Shown: positions 45,628-54,000 of the stretch, piece after piece
How the letters are laid out: every line of letters begins with the position of its first letter
Position numbering within the stretch: position 1 is the stretch's first letter
From: Bacteroidales bacterium
GTDB taxonomy: Bacteria; Bacteroidota; Bacteroidia; Bacteroidales; UBA12170
Assembly: GCA_016744655.1 (NCBI GenBank)
Contig: JADGDY010000006.1
Coordinates: 1-64,000 of the forward strand
Direction of reading: 5' to 3'
DNA length: 64,000 nucleotides
The notes under the pieces: model-generated
Told to the model about the DNA's origin: nothing
The model's database searches: none
What the model saw: only the letters and a program-made list of their open reading frames with translations
Position numbers and translations under genes: made by a program

Positions 45628-46635
45628 ATGAAAAAACTATTAGCCCTACTTTTTATCAGTGCATTCACAATTGGTGTTGTGTCTTCACAAGATATAACTA
45701 CAGTTGAAGCTAAGTCTACTGACATTAGCGAGAACTTAGACCTAGAAGCAGTAGCTTCTATTTTTGGGGAAGCTGAAGATTTAGAAGATTTTGAAAAGAA
45801 ACTAAACGACCCAGAACTTCAAATATCTAACCTCGATTTAAATGAGGATGGTGAAGTTGACTACATTCGCGTAACAGAAGCATCTAAAGACAATACCCAT
45901 GTTGTAACACTACAAGCCACCATAGGAAAAGATCTATACCAAGATGTGGCCATTATTAGCGTTGAAAAAGATGATAAAGGTGAAACACAAGTACAGGTAG
46001 TTGGTGATGTTTATATGTATGGACCTGATTATATTATTCAACCTGTCTATGTTCATCCTCCTGTTATATGGGTTTGGTTTTGGGGACCACTTTATAGCCC
46101 TTGGCATTCTCCTTATTATTGGGGATATTATCCTCCATATTACAGACCTTGGACACCCTATCCTCCCCATAGATATCAAACCAATGTCCATATCCATGTT
46201 AATGTGAGTAATACTTATTCTAGGACAACTGTAAGAACCAGTAAAACATCTGTTAATATTCAGAATAAAAACAGAAGAAACGATTTTGGCTCCAAAAATC
46301 CTGACCGTTCTTATGAGAATAGGGCAAATAGTAAAGGTGTTAAAAGCAAAGATGCCAATAAACCTTCTACAAAACCAAATCGTGATGATAAAACTTCCAC
46401 TAGCCGTGAGGTAAATGACGATTGGAAACCTGCATCTGAGCGCTCTGGCGAGAAATCAAAAGTAAAAGACAACAAGGTGAGTACTCCTACTAAAAAACCT
46501 ACCACCACAAAGACAGATATAAAGCCTACAAGCAACCCAGCAAAAACTCCTACTAAAAGCTCAAATAAAACTACAACACAACAAAAAAGAACTGGTGCAG
46601 CAAAAGGAGCCAAAAAAGGTGGTGGAAGGAGATAA
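45628..46635 (+). CDS. Secreted EF-hand-like protein with aromatic segment and basic low-complexity tail (paralogue 2)
   Basis: 335 residues; signal peptide ending VVSSQ. The head matches the gene before it almost line by line (TDISENLDLEAVASIFGEAEDLEDFEKKLNDPEL in two runs, DLNEDGEVDYIRV, VVGDVYMYGPDYIIQPVYVH). The DNA is also very similar around 44545 and 46030, so the duplication is fairly recent. The tail has diverged: here it is rich in Lys, Thr, Ser and Pro (TPTKKPTTTKTDIKP) instead of Arg/Ser/Asn, and ends GAKKGGGRR. The Ca-loop residues are retained. Function unknown. Confidence 0.8.
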   Translation: MKKLLALLFISAFTIGVVSSQDITTVEAKSTDISENLDLEAVASIFGEAEDLEDFEKKLNDPELQISNLDLNEDGEVDYIRVTEASKDNTHVVTLQATIGKDLYQDVAIISVEKDDKGETQVQVVGDVYMYGPDYIIQPVYVHPPVIWVWFWGPLYSPWHSPYYWGYYPPYYRPWTPYPPHRYQTNVHIHVNVSNTYSRTTVRTSKTSVNIQNKNRRNDFGSKNPDRSYENRANSKGVKSKDANKPSTKPNRDDKTSTSREVNDDWKPASERSGEKSKVKDNKVSTPTKKPTTTKTDIKPTSNPAKTPTKSSNKTTTQQKRTGAAKGAKKGGGRR

Positions 46636-46661
46636 TTTTTATCTTTGGATTTAATAAATAC

Positions 46662-46694
46662 AAGAGCTTTTATTATAGGAGCTCTTTTTTTTAG
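46662..46694 (+). terminator. Intrinsic terminator after paralogue 2
   Basis: AAGAGCT pairs with AGCTCTT across an 11-base loop and runs into eight T. It lies 26 bases after the stop codon and just 10 bases before the racemase ATG. Confidence 0.8.
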
Positions 46695-46704
46695 AAAAGG
46701 CAAT

Positions 46705-47400
46705 ATGAAAACATTAGGACTAATAGGTGGAATGAGTTGGGAATCCTCAGCTGTATATTACGATTTAATCAATAAAAAGGTAAGAAAAGAACTGGGAGGT
46801 CATCACTCTTGCGATAGCATATTGCTGACAGTGGATTTTGCTGAAATAGTGAAATTACAACATGAAGGTGATTGGAAAACCTTAGATGCAATGATGGCTA
46901 AAGCTGCGCTGCAACTTGAAAAAGCAGGTGCTGAAATCATTGTTCTTTGTACCAATACCATGCATTTATGTACTCCTGCTATTAAAGAAGCCATCAACGT
47001 TCCATTTCTTCATATTGCAGAAGCTACAGCCTTAGCAATAAAGCAAAAAGGATTAAAAAAAGTAGCACTTTTAGGAACAAAGTTCACCATGGAAAAAGAG
47101 TTCTACAAAGATTATATAGCTCAAAACTTCGGTATTGAAGTCATTATTCCAAACCTGGAGGAGCGTGATGAAGTACATCGTATTATCTATAATGAATTAG
47201 TCCAAGGCGAGATTAAAGAGGAATCCAAAGAAATATACAAGAATATCATTAGTATATTAGAGTCAAATGGAGCGGAAGGAGTAATTTTAGGTTGCACTGA
47301 AATTCCTTTGCTTATAAAAGCAGAAGATGTAAATATCCCAATTTTTGATACTACAACTATTCACGCAGAAATGGCTGTGGAATGGGCTTTGAAGAAGTAA
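46705..47400 (+). CDS. Aspartate/glutamate racemase family protein (YgeA-like)
   Basis: The ATG at 46705 gives 231 residues beginning MKTLGLIGGMSWESSAVYYD; the longer frame from 46645 starts with TTG inside a promoter-like string and is unlikely. Two catalytic cysteines are in place, in LCTNTMHLCT near residue 81 and ILGCTEIPLL near 193, as in PLP-independent Asp/Glu/hydantoin racemases of the YgeA group. It likely makes a D-amino acid for peptidoglycan or signalling; the substrate is not determined by sequence. It is separated from its upstream neighbour by a terminator and is the only metabolic gene in a run of envelope genes. Confidence 0.9.
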   Translation: MKTLGLIGGMSWESSAVYYDLINKKVRKELGGHHSCDSILLTVDFAEIVKLQHEGDWKTLDAMMAKAALQLEKAGAEIIVLCTNTMHLCTPAIKEAINVPFLHIAEATALAIKQKGLKKVALLGTKFTMEKEFYKDYIAQNFGIEVIIPNLEERDEVHRIIYNELVQGEIKEESKEIYKNIISILESNGAEGVILGCTEIPLLIKAEDVNIPIFDTTTIHAEMAVEWALKK

Positions 47401-47514
47401 TATTTCTTGTTCTTTTTGAATGCATCGTTAAAAACGAATACAAAAAAATGATTCATTTTTACTCTTTTAGGATTCAGGACAATAAAAAAGAGAGCCAGTA
47501 ACTATTGAATTATA

Positions 47515-47522
47515 TAACTTTG
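47515..47522 (+). promoter_or_regulatory. Candidate -7 promoter element of the patatin gene
   Basis: TAACTTTG matches TAnnTTTG, 36 bases before the ATG at 47559. Confidence 0.45.
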
Positions 47523-47558
47523 TTTTAGTGTCCTTGTGTCTTAAAAATATCTGAGTCT

Positions 47559-48464
47559 ATGAAAAAAAGAGTAAGTTTAGTTTTATCAGGAGGAGGAGCC
47601 AGAGGCATGGCTCATGTTGGAGTTATTGAGGAACTCGAAAATGCAGGCTATGAAATTCATTCTGTAGTAGGTACTTCAATGGGTGCATTAGTCGGTGGTA
47701 TGTATGCCATGGGCCAGATGGAAACCTTTAAAAAATGGATGTGTAGCCTCGATAAAATGAAAGTCTTTAACTTGGTAGACTTTACCATAAGCTCCCATGG
47801 CGTAGTCAAAGGTGATAAGGTGTTTAGTAGAATGGAAGAACTCATACCAGATAAAAAAATAGAAAAGCTCTCCATATACTTTGCGGCATTGGCTGTTGAT
47901 TTAATAAAAAGAGACGAAGTTAAGTTTGAAAAGGGAAGTTTCTATAAAGCTGTGAGGGCCAGTATGGCGATTCCTAATGTTTTGAAGCCTGTAATAACTA
48001 AAAAGCAATTACTTGTAGACGGAGGGCTTATGCATAACCTTCCCTTATTGCACGCCAAAAGAGAGGAAGGTGATATTCTAATCGCCGTAGATGTAGGAGC
48101 AAATGTTCCGGTCATCAAAAGTTCCCTTATGCTCAAAGAAACCCAAGAGCAAGAATCAGTCTATCATAAGACAGTTAACGAGTTTTATCAACGAGTTCAA
48201 AAATGGATTCCCTTCGATAGAGAAGACGGTGAAGAGAAAATAGAAAAACTTGGTTATTTAGACTTGATGAATAGTACTGTTAATTTGATGATGGAGCATC
48301 AAACCAAATTGCAAATTCTCAACACACCACCAGATATCTTAGTTCAGATTTCTAGGGACACCTGTGGTACTTATGATTTCCATTGTACCGCAGATGTAAT
48401 AGAAGCGGGTAGATTGGCATTTCTTGCCGAAATGGAGAAAAGAGATAACATTGATACTTTATAA
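47559..48464 (+). CDS. Patatin-like phospholipase
   Basis: Serine acyl hydrolase of 301 residues without a signal peptide. The oxyanion motif GGGARGMAHVG is near residue 11, the nucleophile Ser40 is in GTSMG, and the catalytic Asp is in DGGLMHNLPL near 155, so the dyad is complete. It resembles the cytoplasmic RssA/YchK group. Lipid substrate unknown. Monocistronic with its own -7-like element; flanking genes encode an amino-acid racemase and envelope lipoproteins. Confidence 0.92.
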   Translation: MKKRVSLVLSGGGARGMAHVGVIEELENAGYEIHSVVGTSMGALVGGMYAMGQMETFKKWMCSLDKMKVFNLVDFTISSHGVVKGDKVFSRMEELIPDKKIEKLSIYFAALAVDLIKRDEVKFEKGSFYKAVRASMAIPNVLKPVITKKQLLVDGGLMHNLPLLHAKREEGDILIAVDVGANVPVIKSSLMLKETQEQESVYHKTVNEFYQRVQKWIPFDREDGEEKIEKLGYLDLMNSTVNLMMEHQTKLQILNTPPDILVQISRDTCGTYDFHCTADVIEAGRLAFLAEMEKRDNIDTL

Positions 48465-48618
48465 AAACAAGCTATTATTATGATTAGCGTTTCTTAACAC
48501 ATAAATATTTCTTGATTTTATTGGGCTTTGGAATTTTTCTTAAATTTGATTTTCCTTTTTATCTCAAAGGTATAGAGATGGATAAGTCTTTTAAACTATT
48601 AAACTTAAAAATTCCCTT

Positions 48619-49344
48619 ATGAAGTATCACCTCGTGTATTTGTTGCTTGGAGTCCTTTTTCTTACTTCCTGCAATTGTGAAAAACCAAAATATCTAGAAG
48701 AAGAAGCCATATCAGCTTTTGATGAAATGAGCACAACTATTGGTGAAATGAACTCTTGTAGTTATACCATCACCATAAAAGCATTAAAACCTGATGCTGA
48801 GTTTCGTGATGTAACTCATGATGTTTATTTTAAAGGCCCTGACAAAATGTATATCTACTCAAGTTCGGAGGATATGTCTAGGGGGTATTGGTATAATGGA
48901 AATCAATTTGCCTATTATAATTTCTTAAATGCTACCTTTGATACTTTAGCAGCACCAGGGAATATTCTTGAAACCATTGAAGCCATTCATGATAAGTATG
49001 GTATTTATTTTCCTGCTGCCGATTTTTTCTATCCTACCTTTACCGATGATATGATAGATAATTTTGATTCTATATTATATTTAAATGATGAGAAATTAAA
49101 ACAAAGAACCATCATTGATATTGCTGGACTGAATGCCAAAAAGGAAGTGTATTTTACTCTAGAGAAAGATAAAATAGGGATACTACCAATAGGATTAAGC
49201 ATTTATGAAAAATCTGAGGGAGTTAATTTGGCCTATGAAGCAAATATTAGCAATTGGCGTTATAATCCTAATTTACTCGATCGCCTTTTCAATTTTAAGC
49301 CTAGAGAATCAGATACACGAGTAAAATTAGAACCCAAAAAATAA
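48619..49344 (+). CDS. DUF2092-like lipoprotein
   Basis: 241 residues with a lipobox (VLFLTSCNCEK). The mature part reads like the DUF2092/LolA-type half-barrel: MNSCSYTITIKALKPD near residue 42, YFKGPDKMYIYSSS near 70, GYWYNGNQFAYYN near 89 and a C-terminal LEKDKIGILPIGLSIYEKSEGVNLAYEANISNW (two runs). Such proteins may carry or sense lipid or lipoprotein in the periplasm. The DUF6515 gene begins 5 bases after its stop, an arrangement I associate with these two families, so they probably act together. Confidence 0.78.
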   Translation: MKYHLVYLLLGVLFLTSCNCEKPKYLEEEAISAFDEMSTTIGEMNSCSYTITIKALKPDAEFRDVTHDVYFKGPDKMYIYSSSEDMSRGYWYNGNQFAYYNFLNATFDTLAAPGNILETIEAIHDKYGIYFPAADFFYPTFTDDMIDNFDSILYLNDEKLKQRTIIDIAGLNAKKEVYFTLEKDKIGILPIGLSIYEKSEGVNLAYEANISNWRYNPNLLDRLFNFKPRESDTRVKLEPKK

Positions 49345-49349
49345 GACCC

Positions 49350-50369
49350 ATGAAAAAGTATATATATATCACCTTAACAATCTTGTTATTTATAGGGATG
49401 TCTGTGACAGAAGTCATGGCTCAAAGAATGAATCATAGCCGTGGTGGAGGTTCTAGAGGAGGCGGAAGTAGCGTGAATAGAAGTAGTGGTGCTAATCGTT
49501 CTGTAAATGGAGGAGCCCAAAGATCGCAATCACGCCCACAAACTCAGCAAAGAAGCACCAATCAGAATAGAAATAAAAGTGCTACAAAGGCTAATAGAAG
49601 TCAAACGCAGAATAGAAATAAAGGAGCTCAAACCAGAGACCATTCTAATGTGCAAAGAAAGAATACGAATAATAAAGTCAAAGCATCTGATAGAAGTGGA
49701 AATAACAACCGCAGTGGAAATGTATCTAATAGAACCGGAAACAATTCCAATAACAGAAGCGGTAATAATGTAAATAATCGCTCCGGTAACAAAGTGAATA
49801 TTGATAACAGCAGAACTAATGTCAACGTAAATGTAAACAGGAATGTTCATGTGAGTTCTCACCATCATGGTCGCTATTATAATGGGCACCGAGGTTATCG
49901 CCCTTATTATTACCATCCTTATCGTCCTTATTATTATGGACCTCGTTGGCATCCTGTTGGTTTCTTTATTACAACTATGGTAGCTACCGCAGTAATTGTT
50001 TCCATTCACAATCAACAGTATTATTACGATTCTGGAGTCTATTATGTTCAAGCAACCAGTGGATACACAGTGGTGCCTGCTCCTGTTAACATAATTGTTG
50101 TGGAGGTGCCTGAGGAGAAAGAAGCAATTCCCATGGATGACTTAACTTATTATTATTTTGGAGGAGCTTTCTATGAGAAAGTTGATGATGGATATAAAGT
50201 TATTGCAGCACCGGATGGAGCTATCGTTTCAACCATCCCAGAAGGAGGAGAAGAAGTAGAAATAGGTGAACAAAAATATGTATTCTATAATGATATTTAT
50301 TTCCAGCCTTTATCACAAGATGGAAAAGATGTTTATCAAGTGGTGGAAATGGAACCTATTGAGGAATAA
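49350..50369 (+). CDS. DUF6515-like secreted protein with Asn/Arg/Ser-rich region
   Basis: 339 residues. A signal peptide ends EVMAQ. Residues 27-170 are a disordered Arg/Asn/Ser/Gly/Gln tract with repeats such as NRSGNNVNNRSGN. Next come a Tyr/His/Pro-rich stretch (YRPYYYHPYRPYYYGPRWHP), a hydrophobic segment (VGFFITTMVATAVIVSI) and two small repeats of the type YYYDSGVYYVQ / YYYFGGAFYEKVDDGYKVIAAP. These are typical of DUF6515. Partner of the DUF2092-like lipoprotein just upstream. Tail composition is like that of the paralogue pair at 44-46.6 kb, although the conserved domains differ. Function unknown. Confidence 0.8.
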   Translation: MKKYIYITLTILLFIGMSVTEVMAQRMNHSRGGGSRGGGSSVNRSSGANRSVNGGAQRSQSRPQTQQRSTNQNRNKSATKANRSQTQNRNKGAQTRDHSNVQRKNTNNKVKASDRSGNNNRSGNVSNRTGNNSNNRSGNNVNNRSGNKVNIDNSRTNVNVNVNRNVHVSSHHHGRYYNGHRGYRPYYYHPYRPYYYGPRWHPVGFFITTMVATAVIVSIHNQQYYYDSGVYYVQATSGYTVVPAPVNIIVVEVPEEKEAIPMDDLTYYYFGGAFYEKVDDGYKVIAAPDGAIVSTIPEGGEEVEIGEQKYVFYNDIYFQPLSQDGKDVYQVVEMEPIEE

Positions 50370-50390
50370 TATAAAAAATATTAAATCAAA

Positions 50391-50423
50391 ATCCCTGAAT
50401 CAAAATGATTTAGGGGTTTTTTT
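50391..50423 (+). terminator. Intrinsic terminator of the DUF2092-DUF6515 operon
   Basis: A 12-pair stem (ATCCCTGAATCA with TGATTTAGGGGT, two G-U) closes on AAA and runs into a T-tract, 22 bases after the stop codon. Confidence 0.9.
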
Positions 50424-50639
50424 GTGAGCATGGTTTTTATAAATCAACCTCCATAAAATATGGATGAAGTATCCACAAATAGAATAATCTACATGTCAGA
50501 GGATTAATAGAGTTTGCAAGAAAATATAAATGTGCACCCAATTCAGCAATCCAGCAATCAATAATTTGTTAAAAGATAAGACTCTATCGTGAATCCAATT
50601 TAAGTATTTAGCTTAATTCGTTTTCTTGAAAATCCATTT
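50424..50639. other. Non-coding convergent stretch
   Basis: Between the DUF6515 terminator and the small minus-strand gene. I see no structure or coding sequence of note. Confidence 0.5.
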
Positions 50640-50846
50640 TTAGTAAATCGGTGGTTTTTTATTTGATGTTCTGATAAGAATGAATACTATTCTGATGAGC
50701 TGTTCATCTTTTACATTTTCCGCTATTAGCTTTGTTTCATGAATTGTAAATCCCTTGTCTAAGTATTCATTTACTTTATGGTGGGTTTGAAAACCTGATT
50801 CAAAACTATAGTCCAGTAAGGTGTGTATTGTAATTACTTCTTTCAT
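50640..50846 (-). CDS. Small hypothetical protein, 68 residues
   Basis: MKEVITIHTLLDYSFESGFQ then a stretch KVNEYLDKGFTIHETKLIAENV with a clean amphipathic helix-strand rhythm and a late IRIVFILIRTSN strand, reading like a real short fold rather than noise. The pattern of a helix followed by GFTIHETKLI is reminiscent of small DUF4177-like proteins but is not diagnostic. No overlapping gene competes for this DNA. It is transcribed divergently from the alpha-2-macroglobulin gene. Moderate confidence that it is expressed. Confidence 0.55.
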   Translation of the reverse strand: MKEVITIHTLLDYSFESGFQTHHKVNEYLDKGFTIHETKLIAENVKDEQLIRIVFILIRTSNKKPPIY

Positions 50847-51032
50847 TTTATTTGAGTTTTTTAAGAGCAGTAAAGTTAATGAAAGTATAATGTAGAATAA
50901 TAGAATGGAGAAATAAAAAAAAACTCGGCAGGTAGGCTAATGTTTGGATGACTTTTTACTTACATTTTACCACTAAAAAGTATGGAGAGTGTTTTCTATT
51001 GTTTATCTTTACTGCAAATAAAATCCTCCATT

Positions 51033-54000
51033 ATGAATCGCTTTTCAGCTAATAAACTAGGCTTTATTTTAGCCCTTTTCGTATTCTTAATTCTATTCAC
51101 CAATTGTAAAGATGAGAAGAGTCCCAAAAAAACAGATCCAGCTTACACCAGCTATATTACCGCTTTTACTGGTGATGTGGTTAGTAATCAGTCTAACATC
51201 AAAGTTCGCTTATCACAAAATCATTCTGGAGCTATTACTGGAGAAGCAATAGTTGAGCCTGTTTTTCAGTTTAGTCCTAAAATTGCAGGACAAGCTTTTT
51301 GGCTCGATGCACAAACCATAGAGTTTCGACCCGAAGAAAATTTGCCTTCTGGGAAATTATATACAGTGGAGTTTATGCTTGGGAAATTGCTTCAAGTGCC
51401 AAAGGATTTAGATAAATTCGAATTCCAATTTCAAGTGATGAAGCAATCCATGGATATCAACTTCGAAGCCATAAATACTTATGATAAAAACCAATTAAAA
51501 TGGCAAGCTTTAGAAGGAATGGCATTAACTTATGATTTCGGGAAAACAGAGGCTTTAGAATCTGGCATTTCAGCTTATCAAAATGGAAAGAAATTAAATA
51601 TCAAATGGAAGCATCAAGATGGAGGAAAGATGCATTATTTTACCATTGATAGTGTAGAAAGAAAGGCAAAAGCGGAAGAAGTAGTATTACACTGGAGTGG
51701 AAAAGAACTAGGTATCAATGAGGAGGGTGAAAAGAAATTCAAAGTTCCTTCACTGAATGATTTTAGTATTCTAGATGTTAAGGTTATACAAATGACTGAA
51801 CCTTCTATTTTAGTTCAATTTTCGGACCCTATAAATGAGAAACAAGATTTAACTGGCTTGGTTCATTTTAGCCCAGAACTCAGTATCAAAACATTGGTAG
51901 AGGGCAATCAGATTAAAATATTTCCAAACGAGAAAGTTACAGGAAGTTATAAACTGAAGGTGAATGGTTCTATCCAAAACAAAGAAGCCTATCAACTCGG
52001 TGAAACCTATGAAAAGATAGTCAGTTTTAAAAGCTTAAAACCTGCTGTGGAATTGATAGGAGAAGGGAATATTCTACCCTCCTCCAATGGACTTGTCTTT
52101 CCTTTTAAGGCTGTTGGCTTAAGTGCAGTAAATATTAAAATCATCAAGGTTTTTGAAGATAATATCATGCAGTTCCTTCAAAATAATCAAGTCAGTGGAA
52201 CCAATGAACTGAAGCGCGTTGGTAGACTAGTTTATAAAGGAGAATTAACATTGAAATCTGAGGAGGCCATCGATTATGGTCAGTGGAATAATTTCGCTAT
52301 CGACCTATCAAGCTATATAGAAGTGGACCCAGGAGCCATTTATAGAATAGTGCTCAGCTTTGATAAAAACCAATCCTTATATGTTTGTGATGACAATGGT
52401 GAAGAAACGAGTTTACAAGCCGATGTAGTTAACGATAATAGCGAAGACTGGGACAATTCATCAGGATATTACTATTATTACGATTCTGGTAATAATTCTT
52501 ATTATGGAGCCAATTATAATTATTATGAAAGAGACGACCCTTGCAAAATTTCCTATTACCTAAATGGCAACAGAGTTGTTGGGAGAAATATCTTGGCTTC
52601 TGATTTGGGGATAATTGCTAAAGGAGGGCATGGAAATCATCTATTAATAGCTGTTACAGATCTGAGAAACACTTTGCCAATGGCCGAAGTAGATGTGGAA
52701 ATATATAATTTTCAACAGCAATTAATAGAAACTCAAAAAACCGATATCAATGGTTTTGTTCAAATAGATTTACATAAAAAGCCTTATTTACTCATTGCAA
52801 AATACGAAAAGCAAAGAGGCTATCTGCGCTTAGATGATGGTTCTGCATTATCGCTAAGCATGTTTGATATTGGTGGTCAGAGAAATGAAAAAGGTATCAA
52901 GGGTTATATGTATGGTGAGCGTGGCGTTTGGCGTCCTGGAGATTCTCTTTATATGGCCTTTATGCTGGAAGATAGAGACAGAACATTACCTCTAAACCAC
53001 CCTGTGGTATTTGAGCTATACACTCCTCGTCAGCAATTGTTTTATAGAACTGTAGCAAATAGTTCAGTTGGTGGAATCTACGATTTCAGAACCTCTACTC
53101 CTCAAGATACTGAAACTGGAATGTGGCGAGCAAAAGTAAAAGTTGGAGGTGCTATTTTTACTAAGAACCTGAGGATTGAAGCCATTAAACCCAATCGCTT
53201 AAAAGTAAAACTCGACTTTGGAAAAGAGTTATTATCAAAAGGGAATCCAAATGTAGGAGAGATTGAGGTAAAATGGCTACATGGGGCCATTGCCAGCGAT
53301 TTGCAAACCGATGTGGAGATGAAACTATATCCTGACAATAATGCTTTCCCTAAATATAAAGGCTATAGTTTCCAGGATAAATCTCGCTCCTTTTATTCTG
53401 AAACCCAAATGGTTTTCGATGGAAAAGTAAATGAGAATGGAATTGCAGAAATGCAGCCCAATATTAATGTGGGAGAAAATGCCCCTGGGATGTTAAAGGC
53501 AAATTTCAAAATCAGAGCCTTCGAAAAAGGGGGTGATTTTTCAGTGAATAGAAGGAGTATTTCTTACTCTCCATATTCTAGTTATGTGGGTGTGAAAATC
53601 CCAGAAGGAAAAGGCTGGAATGGTGCATTATATTCAGACGAAGACCAGGTAATTCCTATCGTTACAATAGATGAAAATGGAAACCCAATTGATAGACAAG
53701 GACTAAAAATAGAAATCTATAATGTATATTGGAGATGGTGGTGGGAAAGCTCTTCAGATAATGATTTGGCTCACTATGTATCCAATAGACATGAATATCT
53801 ATTACAAACTGAAACTATTGACACCAAAGATGGAAAAGCTCAATTCAAGATGAATCTGGGTGGACATTATTACGGCAGAAAATATATGAGGGTCGTCGAC
53901 CCTGTTTCTGGACATAGCACCGGAAAAGAATTCTATGTGACTTATAATGGATGGAATGATTCAGGTGAAAATCCTGGAGGAGCCGAAATGCTAACTTTTT

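Noticed and set aside
46311-46703. 130-codon frame antisense to the second paralogue's tail
   Set aside because: Same cause: a Lys/Thr/Pro-rich repeat read backwards gives a Val/Leu/Phe-rich pseudo-protein.
49530-50051. 173-codon frame antisense to the DUF6515 gene
   Set aside because: It is the mirror of a low-complexity Asn/Arg/Ser tract, which leaves long stop-free frames on the other strand by composition alone.
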